Shown piece by piece: positions 1 through 12,099 of a stretch of DNA of 64,000 nucleotides. Below the pieces are notes generated by a model that did no database searches, was not told the origin of the DNA, and was given only the letters and a program-made list of their open reading frames with translations. The stretch's first letter is position 1. Each line of letters opens with the position of its first letter. The stretch is from Lumnitzera littorea. Its lineage: Eukaryota > Streptophyta > Magnoliopsida > Myrtales > Combretaceae. The position numbers were made by a program, and so were the translations under genes. Where the stretch lies: NCBI GenBank assembly GCA_024138015.1, contig JAMXBB010000001.1, positions 133,253,143-133,317,142 of the forward strand, read 5' to 3'.

Positions 1-759
1 TGTTATTTTCCTCAAATGTTGTGTTCGACTTAAAAGAGAAATATTCATTTGTAGAGGTAGGAATCAAAACATTTATAAAGGTATGACGATGGAATTAATT
101 AAGAAGCATTAATGTTGAAAGAGTAGATATTCTTCTAAGACATTATCCGTATATAGAGGAGTAATTAAAGATATGAAAGAATCTAGTAATACTATTTTGA
201 TTGTTCAAATACTATCATAGAAGACATATTAGATGATGAATGGAATTGTGCTAAAAGATGGAAAGATATTATCATGATGACTGCGCAATAATTTTGGGAG
301 CTGAAGATAAAATCACATTAAGATTTATGACATATAAGTATTCAAATCTCTAATTTTAAGATAACAATTGACATATAAGCTAAACTTATTTAGTTAGAAT
401 TCAAGTTTTATGAATAAAAGAAGTGGGTGATAATCATAAGAATAATATATAATTATTATAGAATGCATGTATATATAAATGGATGAAATGTAATTGCAAT
501 ATTAATACTGAGGTATTCATTTCCTACAAGATAGAAGTTGGTGGACGAAAAAGAATTTAAGGTGATTGGAATTATCATTACCTATCAATTTAGAACTTAC
601 ATTAGAGAAATGATACTAACCCGAAAAGCTGTAGAATATGATTAAAGTGGAATCTAGGATAAAAACTACTAAAGGTGGGTGATTAGAAGTTTTGTGGATA
701 TTTACAAGTGAGAGATTGAGGAAAGTATCAACAAAATACTAGATCTACTAAAAGTATAT
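1..759 (+). mobile_element. decayed internal region of a Ty3/gypsy element, no domain readable
   Basis: AT-rich sequence without a usable reading frame. It lies directly upstream of a recognisable gypsy reverse transcriptase remnant in the same orientation, so it is probably the eroded gag or protease part of the same element. I could not identify a zinc knuckle or protease motif, so the assignment rests on position only. Confidence 0.3.
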
Positions 760-1620
760 AAATGTTCAAATGTGTTTCTAAAAATTTATTTGGTGCAACT
801 TGATCTTGAAATATTGAACGTTACAATTAAGTTAGCCAAGAATCAAATCTATAGCCGAAGTCCTGTAAAGGTATTACAAATGGGACTTTAGAAGCTAAAG
901 GAATGGCTTCAAAGAACTATTAGGTAAGAGATTTACATATGCAAATAATTCTTTGTGAAAAACATCTATGTTATTTGAAGAGAAAAAAATATATGGTGTT
1001 ATGAAGATGGGATGAAGAATCGAGTAAACTAATTAAAATAAATATACTCTAATTCAAGAATTGTTTAATTAATTATAAGGAGTGACCGTGTTTTTTTGAA
1101 GTAACTTCATGTTAGAATATTATCGATTTTGAATTAAGTTAGAGGAAGTCTTTATGTCCACAATATGATACAGACATTACAAATTCCTAATGGTGTCTCT
1201 TAGATTGGCAATGTATTGGCTAAATTTATAGAATTAGAGAATCGCACACATACCAACTACATATGAAGAAACTTGTTATGATAATTATCAATAGTACTTT
1301 GATTTACTTAACAATTAAAGAAAAATATACAAAGTATTTGTGAATGACATTACTGAAGTTAGGCAGCCATAAGTAGTATGCTAAATTGAAGAAATATAAC
1401 TTTTGAATTGGATAATATTTCTTTCCTGAAAATGAGTTACATCTGGAGAAGGAACTTTCGTAGATATTGAAAATGTTAAAGCGGTGATCAAGGGAAGATA
1501 ACTGATAAACACTACCCAAAAAGAAAATCCATTGAGATAATCGGAGATTTGAAAAATGTATGAAACAATAATACACTTCATATGAACAGTTGCAATAGAC
1601 AATTCAACAGAGGAATAATA
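760..1620 (+). mobile_element. Ty3/gypsy reverse transcriptase remnant (pseudogene)
   Basis: Piecewise translation with frame changes recovers the order of a Ty3/gypsy reverse transcriptase: a pre-RT stretch like VFLEN and EFVIKLA near 760-850, a piece like LLGKRF near 920, FEEKK near 975, ELF-QL-GVTVF near 1055-1100, YYRF-IKLEEV near 1125-1155, YAKLKKY near 1375 and a NISFL-GEGI-VDIENV block near 1410-1480. The aspartates of the YxDD active site are not preserved (the site reads roughly as II-NSTLIY). Stops and frame changes are frequent, so no protein is made. It is followed 540 bp later by a polypurine tract and an LTR, so RNase H and integrase have largely been lost or eroded beyond recognition. 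Confidence 0.75.
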
Positions 1621-2157
1621 AATCTGAGATGGTCAAATTTCTTATTTGTTAAGTCTCTTGTCATACCAATCTTTTAAGTGTAATCTGTCATGTCGAGTCT
1701 TATCAAGTAATGAGTTCTTATCAATACCATTTCACTTAATGAATCTGTTGGTCAAGAGTCATATTCATTCTTATCGAGTTAGGTCAAGTCAAATTAAGTT
1801 TATCTAAATTGTCAACCATCTCATTTGAATTCGAGATGAAGGAAAGTCAAAATTTGTTAATTTTACTTCTATTGATCTTATGCTAAGCTGTATAAAGAAA
1901 TAAATGAAAAACTACGGCAATAGCATAGTCATTAGGAGTGGAAGATTATGAATGAAAGAAAAGTTTGGTGACATATGGCAGACTTGAAACCATTGATGAT
2001 CATAAGTAAAACTTATAAATCAATAAAATAAAGAACAAAATGGAGTGTAAACCAACAAGAGTATTTGTAAGGTTATGGAGCTAACTCGTAAGGTAGTATA
2101 ATACAACCAAAGAACTGTAATAATGGAATATAGTAGTTTTGAGGATGAAACTATTTT
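1621..2157 (+). other. eroded 3' part of the same gypsy element
   Basis: No readable domain. A GAGGATGAAA block at about 2141-2150 just before the G-run is the kind of sequence that ends gypsy pol and precedes the polypurine tract. About 540 bp is too short for RNase H plus integrase, so a deletion is inferred. Confidence 0.4.
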
Positions 2158-2165
2158 AGGGGGGG
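2158..2165 (+). other. polypurine tract (plus-strand primer site)
   Basis: AGGGGGGG lies 7 bases before the TGAGACCC start of the LTR at 2173. A polypurine tract is the primer for plus-strand synthesis in LTR retrotransposons, and its place between pol and the LTR fixes the + orientation of the element. Confidence 0.65.
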
Positions 2166-2172
2166 TAAAATA

Positions 2173-5100
2173 TGAGACCCTACAAAAACTAGTAATTAAA
2201 CTCCCAATTGGTTGATTTGGAAATGGTTTGTAAAATTTAAAATGATCATATAATTATCCGATTAAACTTGAATTTTACGAAGAAGTTAAAAATATTAGTA
2301 AAAACAATTCCATGAGTTTGGATCTAAAAAAATAAATAATTAAATATTATAATATTAAATTATATGTATATTACTCGTTATTTATCGAAAATGCATAAAA
2401 TGAGTTTCGATAATTGACAAATCGCTAGAGAAAAATTATATGTATACTGACAATCATAAAATAACTTAAATAATATTTATAAGTATTTATTTATACTAAA
2501 TATATATTTACGTGTAAGTAAAAATACTTGTAATTACTTAAAATACCTAATATATGTTAAAATAATTAATAAAAATTAAGAATGTGGAAACATATAGAAA
2601 AGAGGTGTGGCAAGTAGGGAACTAAGTTAGGAAAATAAACAAATAAAATTAAGCCACATAATAAAATAAAAAGCAAAAGAAATGGATGCTTATCCAAAAG
2701 AAATTGTATGAAAAGCCTAAACTCATTCTATAAATTCAGAAACACCCTACTATAATTCATTTTGATCAATTGGAAACGTAGAAAAAAAAATTAAGAGAGA
2801 TTAGGAATAGAAGAGAGAGTAATTTTAGAAAAATAGGCAAAAATATAATGCAAATAAGGCTTAAAATGACAACACAAGTCCAACTACACCTAAGAGGAGA
2901 CAGCCACCACCACCTGATAGTGAGATCACCACCAAAGGCTACTGACAAGGTTGGAGTCACCACCAGTGGCTAAAAACAAATCAAATAGTAAGTTTCTTTT
3001 TCTACTCGATTTTTGTATAAATTATTAAAAATATTAAATTTATATAGAAAATTATGAAAATTTGTATTCGAGTATTTTTGTATGTAGATTTAGGGAAAAA
3101 TATCAATTTAATGAAATTAGGTCTTAAAATATGCTATTCTTAAGAAATCTCTAAATTTGACCTAATTTTCACTTTTGTTTTAAATAGCCTTAATGATGTA
3201 ATTTTGAACCCAAAATTTTTTGCATGTATTGCCAAGGGTATATATTATAATCATATGAAGAGTTTTTCTTGAAATTAATTTTCTAAATTTTTACTTAATT
3301 TTTTTGGGAGTTAAAATCATAAATAAAAGGCAATTTTTGGGCTTATTTGTGATTCAATGTTAAATTAATGAAAATTCTGATTTAGGGTGTGTTTAATCGT
3401 CCTGAAATATTAATTGATGAAGAGAGATAATATTTATAGTGTTGGGGACGTTAGATATGTGTATTATGTGTAAGTTATATGATATAAAAGAATATGTGAA
3501 GGTAGGAAGTTAAATGGATGGAATGAATTAGGTTAAATTGATAATATTATAATATTAAGAATATAATATAAGTTTGATTTGGAACATAAATTTAGGAAAT
3601 GATGCTAAAAATGTAAGGTATTCTCATAACAGGAGTAAATTCGAAAGTTAAGTTAGGTGCAAAGTATACAGTACATTACAAAATATTGATTAGGAGTTAA
3701 ATAAGAGACTTGGGATATCTAAATATAGTTAAATGAACTTCACATATTGGATCAAGAGGAGTTCTTAGGGTTCACACATAAACATTGTAACCCAAAGCTA
3801 AATCAGAAACTAATTAAGAAACTAAAACAGAAATTGGGTCTATAAGGCAAACTAGGGAGTTGACTAACAACTAAATCAAAGACTTATTATATTTGAAATA
3901 TAGTTAGTTGAACCTTACAAAATAGATCAAAGGGAGTTTCCAAGACTTTTGTATAAAACCGTAATTAGAAGCTGAATTAGAAACTAATTTAAGAGCAAAA
4001 TCAGTACTACGGTGTCTATTAGTATACTAAGGGATTGACTAGAAATTGAATTAGATATCATTTTCACTCGAGTTAAAGTTAAATAAATTTGGTGAAATAG
4101 TTTAGAAAGAATTTCTGAGATTTATGAATAGATGAAATCAGGAGTTGAATTAGAAGTTGAATCTTAGTTTAAGGCATTCAATTATTTCATGCAAAATAAA
4201 CAATTACAATTTAAAGCATCAAACTAAAATCACACAACTAAACATAAAAACCCGTATACATAAGCATGCGCACAATCAAGCTATCTAATAAACATGTCCA
4301 AGTATACTTTTAAGCCTCCAAGTACTTTAAAACAATACTCCAAAATACACTAATATATTGATCCCAAACTTACCTAGATATCTCGTTTACTCACTTAAAG
4401 CGCAACTCACTATAGACCTTCACCGATAGTCCCTATAATACAAAGGTCATTTGAGTATTCATATAACTACTTTATATTGGCTTTATTCTGTAATCTCTTA
4501 TTATTATCTTCATTTTAGGGTCTTATTATATCCAATTATTCAGGTTTTAAGTCTCTTACATTTATTTTTGTTTTGAGCTATGTTCAGACCTAATTAAATA
4601 TAAGACTTATAAATTTAAATCGAACATATATCACAACCCATTAAGGGAAGCATTTAAGATTCTTCGACCAAATACTGATGCCTTCAAAAAGAATAGCGCT
4701 GGAGCATAATGGTCTCTTTTTTATCCTTAGTTAAACTAAGTGATAGGAAAAAAAGTCGCAACAAGGGTGAAGGCAATGGTTCGAAGGTAGTTGTAAGAGG
4801 AACGGTATCTCTATTGCATAAGCTTAGGTTTAGTTGTGAATTGTTAAATGTACGCTAAATTTCTCAACCTGGATTAGAGCAGGTGAAACTTATCTAATCT
4901 CACGGGGACTAGATAACATCATGCGAGAGCATTAGTTTGTTACATTGCATATAAAATAACTGGCTAATAACCCTACTCGTGCTTAATGTATAATCTTATG
5001 TCTCCGTCCTAACTTATTGAGCGATTAATTACTCACATCCCTATAGATGTTATTGTAGATACTACTTAAGAAGCAGCAGTATAACTATCTTGAAGCTACC

Positions 5101-5446
5101 TACTATTGGATCTTAGGGAGTGAGGATATAGAACTGATGATTAGTTACATTTTTAAGGTTTTAGTTCTTATTTTTTAATCTTCTATTATTAAATTATATA
5201 TTACTTAAGTGAGGTTAGGTTATTAAATTATGTAACATTACTTGAAATATTGGAATGCTTGTATATATTTTTCATACCTCCACATACAAATAACATATTT
5301 AATTTATAAATTGTTTTCTTTAAAGCATGTTAGTTATGAACGCCTTGTATAAATCAAGTCTAAGATAGTAGCTTCACAGTCAGCTTTTATTTTAAAATGG
5401 TTTATACAGTAAAACTATTACGACTCCACCGCTTCGGAGTATAACA
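2173..5446 (+). mobile_element. long LTR, family A copy 1 (3' LTR)
   Basis: Starts with TGAGACCC after the polypurine tract and ends near TAACA at 5446. By eye it aligns with 26817-29505 (reverse strand) and 29506-32113 (+). Shared blocks include an AAATTATATGTATATT stretch near 2355, a CACCACCTG patch near 2908, GGAGTTCTTAGGGTT near 3757 and the CTAAGTGATAGG U3 block near 4735. No primer binding site follows, as expected for a 3' LTR. The sequence after it belongs to an unrelated antisense element. A length above 2.5 kb is typical of the long-LTR chromovirus lineages (Tekay/Del type); that lineage name is an inference. Confidence 0.7.
4165..4610 (-). repeat. inverted block inside LTR family A copy 1
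   Basis: The flanks of this block match the family-A LTR in + orientation, but the block itself matches 27260-27650 as read on the + strand. That copy is a reverse-strand one. The shared landmark is a short AATATATTGATCCCAA stretch at about 4351 and 27410, followed by a TTACTCACTT stretch. The block is therefore flipped relative to the LTR around it. Confidence 0.6.
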
Positions 5447-8400
5447 TCATCCCTTTATGATCTTATAGGTCAACAGGCTACTTTTCATACGCCTAGCTAA
5501 GATTGTATTGAGGGTCGAGGGTTGTCTTCCTAAGTTAATCTTAAAAGAGCTTTTCTTAGTGGATTCATTCTTTTGCAAGTTGAAGTATGAACTATGCCAT
5601 ATCTAGTAGCTTAACCTATCTAGTCATCTGTTTAAGGATGAAATCTTGTAGAAAAATTCAACTCCATCCCCAAAAGTTTGAACAACTTTGACCAAAATTT
5701 TCTTATGAAGCATTCATCCTAATCACTTACAATGTTCCTTGATAATTCCTAATATTTGACTACATGCTATAGTGTAATCAGGTTGCCTCAGGCGATCAGA
5801 TACTCTTTTACTAGCAACATGTTGCATATTTTGAAAGTTTACCAATTACACCACAATAATGTCATACTCCTTAGACTTTTCTAAGCTAACAAGGAAATCC
5901 ATAGATGCACTTCCCCAAAGTTGCTCTAGAATGGGAAATGTTCTAATTATCTTAGGACCTACATTTTATTTCACCTCGCCTTGTTCATGAATAAGACAAG
6001 TCTTAGCATAATTTTTCATGTCTTCCGCTAGTGTAATTAGAAGTATCTCTCTTCATGAAGGCTTAGCTATATATCAAGATGACCTACTCAATTGGAATTG
6101 TAGCATTTATTCAATATTTCCACTACTGAAATAAAATATATGGCACATAGATCCAATATCCCTTAGTTTAAATAAGTTTGCCTTCTTCCTAAAATCTTAT
6201 TTGCATCTATTTTTTAAGTAGGTCAACAAGCTTCAACAAACTCATCCTTTTCCATCCCCTCTTGAACTTTGTTGAGGAAACTATTTCCCAACCTACTTTA
6301 GCGACCAACTTTAGGTTTTGACTTAGTGCATCAATAACTATATTCATCTTACTTAATTTATACTCTAGACCAAAATCAAGTTCTCCCTGAAAGACTTACC
6401 ATCAAGCCTACATCGGTGAAAGCTTCTTTTAGATCTAAAAAATGTCTAGTTGCTAGGTTATTTATTCTCACAACGAATCTACCTCAAGAGTATAATGTCT
6501 CTAAAATCGTAGACAACATATGACTATCGTTGTCTCCTCCCCATTCAACTTATACTTCCATTTCATCTCATTTAGCTTGTAACTCTCAAAAGCCCCCTAG
6601 GCGTTTATCCTACATTAATACACCACCAATGGCAAAGGTTTCGTGAAGTCAAGAAGTACTATAACTAGCTCTCTCAAGTCTCATGACTATTTGTTTTAGT
6701 GCATCAAGAGCCTCCCAACATCTTAGGTTCCACTCTTGAGGAGCATTCTTCTTCAACTAGTTTGTCAAGGGTATTACTACCCTGAGTATCCCCAAATGAG
6801 TATCTTGTATCAATTCACTAAGTCTATGAAGGATCTCAATTCCATTATCTTAATAGGTTCCTTAAAATGTCTAATCACATGCACCTTCCCATCACTTATG
6901 TGAATCTTGACCCATCCTACCACATACCTTAGGAACAACCTCTTTCTAAGAAAAAGTATACTTCTCTTTCTTCATATAAAAATTCATTTTTTGTAAGGTC
7001 TAGAATATATTGGAAATTATGCACATATTCCTCCATCATATTACTATAAATCATAATGTTGGCTAGCTGGATTACATAACACAGCCTAAGAAGGGTACCA
7101 AAACTATATTCATAGTTGTAGAGTGTTGCAAGCACATTAGTGAATTTAAATGGCATAATTAGAAATTTAAAATCACTATACCTTAAGACTTATATCATAG
7201 TCTTGCCTCATCTCCATCTATTATTCTTACTTAGTTGCTTCCATATCACAACTTAAAATTACCATCCCTCACTTAACCAATCAAAGCAAGTTAAAATAGG
7301 GGATGAGGATATTTATTCTTCACTGTAAGTCCATAACCTTATTTAATGCCTAATATTCAATGTATTGATGGAGGGAGACATCATGTTTCTTCTAAAAGTA
7401 TATCGAGCTCCCAAAGCAAGCTCTTAAGGTTTAATGTAACCAACTTCCAGCAATTCCTTAAGCTAGCATCTTAATTCATCTAATTTCTATAACAACATTC
7501 AATATGACACACTTACAGATGGCTTAACACCCAGTTCTAGTTCAATTTTGTGATCCATTTTCCTCTTTAGAGAAAGTCCCTTTAATAATTCCGAAGGCAT
7601 TATATCATGGAACCTTTTCAATTACTCCCCTACTACAGGTCAAACGCACAATATTTCTTTAAACATCATAGATTCTCAAGGCTACTAAGTATATGGCTTT
7701 AGTCTTCTTTATGCTTTTGTCAATTGTATAGCTAAGAGAAACTTTGTCATTTGACCAATCTTTTAAGTAACACAAATAACATATTGGGACATGCCATCCA
7801 ATAACAAAGATAATTTGCTCATAGGACAACCAAACATCAATTGATTTTATCCCATTTCAACACTTATGTGTGACTTGGTCTCTTTAGCCATTTCAATAGT
7901 AATGACTTTCTTTAAGTTTACTGTATTGAGAATTGAGAATTTGACCTTCTCAATTTTCAAACCTAACTTAGCTATCATCAATGCTCCTATGTTGATCAAG
8001 TCATCCAAACTTTTTCCTATAATAAACACATTTATATACATAAACACCTTGCATTTCTTGGCAACTTGAGTTTTTACAGTATTGAGGGTACATAACAAAC
8101 TAACTAAGCTCCTTCTCTATCGTCAAAATTGCTATATGCTATCAATGTAACCAACCTCTCCTTTAAGCCATGGTGAGGCCCATTTGTAGAAATAATACTT
8201 TAATTCTCATGGCCTCCTTTTTTCACCATCTCTCTCCTCCATCTTGCTTTTCCCTTTGAAGGAATTGCTAATATTCTCTTTCTCATCTCCACTCTATCCT
8301 TTATAAGTAGAGGATTTTAGTTTCATTCTATTGAATCAAGTAATGCCTCAACAACCACTAAGGAATTAGAAATATCTTCCACTCTCTATGTTCTAACTCC

Positions 8401-9227
8401 ATGTTAGCCCATGGTTTGACCCCATCAATGAATACGATAAAGGTATCATCTTAGTTAAGGTCATGAATTTCTAATATCAACTATGAGAATTCTTATATAT
8501 ATTGTTTTATTTCATATGCCAAGTGATGTAACTTGATCTTAGCTTCTTTATGGCAAAACTTAGAGGACAAACTAGCTCCTAACCTCTTGTATTAACTTAT
8601 TGAAGTGGTGGTTTTGCTAGCCCTCATGCACCACAATTGTGGAATCTTTAAGATACATAGTTGCAATGAGTACCTTACTTAGGTTGCCTAAAAGCCCTAC
8701 AGCATAGAAGCATTGCTTTATGCCCCATAGGAAGTCATCTACTTCTTGTGTAAACATGGTCCCCTTGAAGTACGAAGGTCGAGGACATCTATCTAAGGGA
8801 CTAACTAAACAATCACCCCATTAGTCACTACTTCTCCATATGCTACTAACAAACTCCTAAGATTCTCAATCTCTTTTCAAAGAGCCATAGAGCAGCATCT
8901 TTGCTTAACTTAGAAGTATTTTCTTTACCTTATTAGCATTTATTTTAGCCTAAAGGATGCCTTCCTTCTCGTCAATAGTACGATCAGGTTGCATCAAGTC
9001 TTTCAAGGCTCAATTTAAGGCCCACCAAATCTTACCCTTGAGTCCCTCCTCCAATTCCCCAACAAGGGCTTAGTAATTATCAAACTGCTCTTTCACTTCA
9101 ACAATACTCAGCTGCATCCTCTCTAACCTGATGCTAAGAGAGATAATCTTTAGGTTTTGGTTAATTTCTTGCTGAGCAATTAAGATATTGTTCGCAACAC
9201 CGGACAATATGTTCTTCTTTAAGACTT
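5447..9227 (-). pseudogene. antisense Ty3/gypsy gag-pol, all domains broken
   Basis: Read on the - strand the order is gag, protease, reverse transcriptase, RNase H, integrase. Gag with a glutamine- and leucine-rich heptad stretch is near 9220-8880. A protease-like block is near 8080-7870, where the expected DTGA reads NIGA. Reverse transcriptase is near 7600-6930: MDHKIELE, then MPF-TN, then IMIYSN, with the YxDD site reading QLAN. The connection and RNase H part is near 6830-6480, including ELRSF and FAIGGVLM. Integrase core is near 5920-5640, including SMDF and KSKEYD. A 75-codon open piece (7156-6929) is the longest intact stretch of RT. Stops and frame changes are frequent, so it is inactive. 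It abuts the end of LTR copy 1 at 5446, so one of the two was inserted into or deleted up to the other. Confidence 0.85.
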
Positions 9228-9239
9228 ATTTTGATACCA
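9228..9239 (-). other. primer binding site of the antisense gypsy element
   Basis: On the - strand this reads TGGTATCAAAAT, matching the first eight bases of the usual TGGTATCAGAGC site that pairs with the 3' end of initiator methionine tRNA. It sits just before the gag remnant, as it should. Confidence 0.6.
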
Positions 9240-9980
9240 TTTTAACATATTCCCATGTAGCACTTAGATAATCATGAACCACAAAAAGAACACTAAACCG
9301 AACCTAACTCAAACATGAGAATTCTAGATTGAGAAAATGTACAAAGAAATGCTCTAAAATATGGTGTATTTAACTCGTGTACAGATGAGGGGATAACCTC
9401 TAAAAGTAGATGAGACCAAACTAAATTACAAAGTTATAATTGATTCGATCTAACGAATTGGTTCTACTTTACCCTCTCCTATAATAAATAAATACACTTA
9501 TTTTTACTTACTTTGACCTATAATAATACATTGAATCTAGCTAAATGGAATTAGGGACTTATGAATAAATCTCTATTTGTGTGTCGGGCCATGAGAATCA
9601 TATCCTATGACTTTTTAATCTTATCAATATGAATATGTACTACTGGCAATTTTGTTTTTACTGTCATCATACACAGTATATTTCATTCATTTCTATATAA
9701 GCTGGCACGACATGCTCCTTTAATAGTCACGTCTGATGTCAGGTCGCCAAATAGAAATAATATCCTGAATTATATGAAAAACAATGAATTTAAAATAAAT
9801 GACAATAAAATAAAAAAGTGGACATTCTATTTCTCGATAAAATTTTTAAAGCTTTCCTTATAGTTTCCACCATTTCCATTTTAAAACCATTATAAATCAC
9901 TTATAAGGTTCATTATCATTAACTCATTTCACCCAGAGACCTAAATCCACTTCGAACACAGATTCTTTGAATAACCGCAC
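9240..9980 (-). mobile_element. probable 5' LTR of the antisense gypsy element
   Basis: Lies immediately upstream (in the - direction) of the primer binding site. A TTAAATAC TATA-like sequence occurs on the - strand at about 9367-9374. I could not find a second copy in the window, so the outer boundary is a guess. Confidence 0.35.
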
Positions 9981-12099
9981 ATTGAATTTTGATGGTTTTT
10001 TTTTTTAAACACGCCGGCTTGCGATGCTAACGGCCTGTTCGATGGAAATATCAATTGCTGACTTTCTGAGCTCAACAATCAAAGGTATGAATTGCTCCAC
10101 TCACACTGTTTTTACCTTTGAGTGTATTTATTTCGCAAAGAAGGTTTTTTAAAACTTCTTCTTTGATTATTATATTTAAAGTTTAGCTATCATTAGATAT
10201 TACCTTCATTGTCTTCAGATATTGCAAAAGCAGTTCGGAGCGGTATGTGGGGGCGAGAAGTGATGGCGGTGGTGATTAAGAAGGACAAAACATACTAATC
10301 TATAGTAAGTAAAATGATTTTCATTTTTTTTTTATTGATATCTATTTGTGATATTGGTTGTCAGCATCAGGCATCGATTCTCACTATTAACTACAATTAA
10401 AAGCCTCTTGCAGCCATAACATCTTGAAATTACAATAATATTATTCGGTAATTTTAAGACTGGAAGTCCAACAAGTATCAAAAACAAAAACCCGAGAACA
10501 TTTTCTGCAAAACCAATATCCCTAAATTAGTTGGTTAAAAATTGTTGTTATATTTTATGTTGCGAATTGGGTAATTCCTACGTTTAATCCAATTACATGC
10601 AGCATCATCCGCTTTACGTTGAAAACAAGATAATTGTCCACATATATTGTAGCTTGTCATTGATGTGCTAAGCGATTTAGAATCGAGGGTTTGACATCTT
10701 CATTGAAGCTAATTTGATGATGTTGTTTAATAGCATGCGAGCTACCACGATGGCACGACTCGGTACAATTTGTCTCTCTTACCTAATCAAACTTAATATA
10801 ATGATTTTTTTTTTTAAATCGAACCTAATCATACAGTTTAATTCATAAATTTTTTAAATCTAATTAAAACCGATTTAGTTTAATTCGATCCATGATTTGA
10901 ACTATTGGTATCAAATTTTTGCTAAAGATTTTTATTTTTAATAACCGTGAATTTCAAATAAAATTCACTTAACTTAATAATTGACACAATAACAAGATAA
11001 AGAATAACATGATAAAAAATTTTGATGAAATTTATGAAGATTGGTGACAAAGTTATAAAAAAAGTACAAAACAATTACATGATTTTTTTTAACCAAATAG
11101 TTCGGTTCCGTTCGATTTAAGACAGTACAGTTTAGTTTGATTTTTTTCTTTCATCTCAAGCAAAATACCATCATAGGGTGGGGCACTAATTCAAACCCCT
11201 TAGATAAAATAGGAACAGCTCCCACAATAATACAGTTCGATTCACTTTCTCAAACCGAACAGCAAATCGTTTATATAACCAAACCAAACGATTCGCAAAA
11301 AACTAAATTTTTGGTTCAATTAGGTTTATAGTTCGATCCTCAGTTCGCAATTATTTTGCCTAACTCTAACAATTACCATGCTCTAATAAAAAGCATTTCA
11401 ATGTTACTAATATATTACGTCAATTAATAAGTAGCGTATAAATACTAATAAATTTTTAGTATATGTTAGTGAAAAAAAAAACGTATTTTCTAAAAATGTA
11501 TTAATTATGTTTTTATATATCAAAATTTTATGAGTATTGATCCATGTGACGTGTCTCGTTTTCACCAGCCTATAGTTAGGCATGTGTTATATTCCACATG
11601 ATACAAGAATTAATAAAAATTATCATGTTGGTGCTTAATTTTGATGACTTAAAAATGTTTAAATATTTGACCCTATCAATTAAAAGTTTTAAAATTCAAT
11701 TATATAAAGATCAACTCAAAATGAATTCATAAAAGAGATTGTAAAAGAAAAATAATAAAAAGAAAATAAATATAGTTCAAACTTCAAACTGCTTTGAGAA
11801 TTAAACCAAACCACTTAAAATAGTTTAATTTAAGATGAGTTAAAACACCCTAATTAGCTTAGTAAATTTATTTAAATCGTAAATCCCTTAAGTTAGTATC
11901 GTTAGAAATCGAAATTAAGATCCCAATTTGATTATTCTAAAATTCCTATTTTACATACTTATTAAGTATATTAAATTTTATATTTTACGTATAAGCTATA
12001 AAAATTTTATTAGTATTTTACATTACGACATTTTTTTTATAAAAATTTATTATCATATATTGTACATATATATTCTTTTATTATAATCAATTCTTATTC
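9981..12099. other. intergenic, no gene; degenerate AACCGAAC-type repeats at 10800-11340
   Basis: No coding potential was seen. Between about 10800 and 11340 short degenerate units of the type AACC(G/A)AA and TTCGGTT recur on both strands, a kind of low-complexity sequence common in plant intergenic DNA. The 64-codon open frame at 11137-11331 falls inside them and is not a gene. A family-B LTR may begin somewhere between about 11620 and 12100, but I could not fix its start. Confidence 0.4.

Noticed and set aside
6929..7156. 75-codon - strand frame as a hypothetical gene
   Set aside because: It matches the MPF-TN to IYSN part of a gypsy reverse transcriptase with its active site lost.
7847..8098. 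Open frames on both strands as possible small genes
   Set aside because: The - strand reading is the protease-like part of a dead gypsy element; the + strand one is its shadow.
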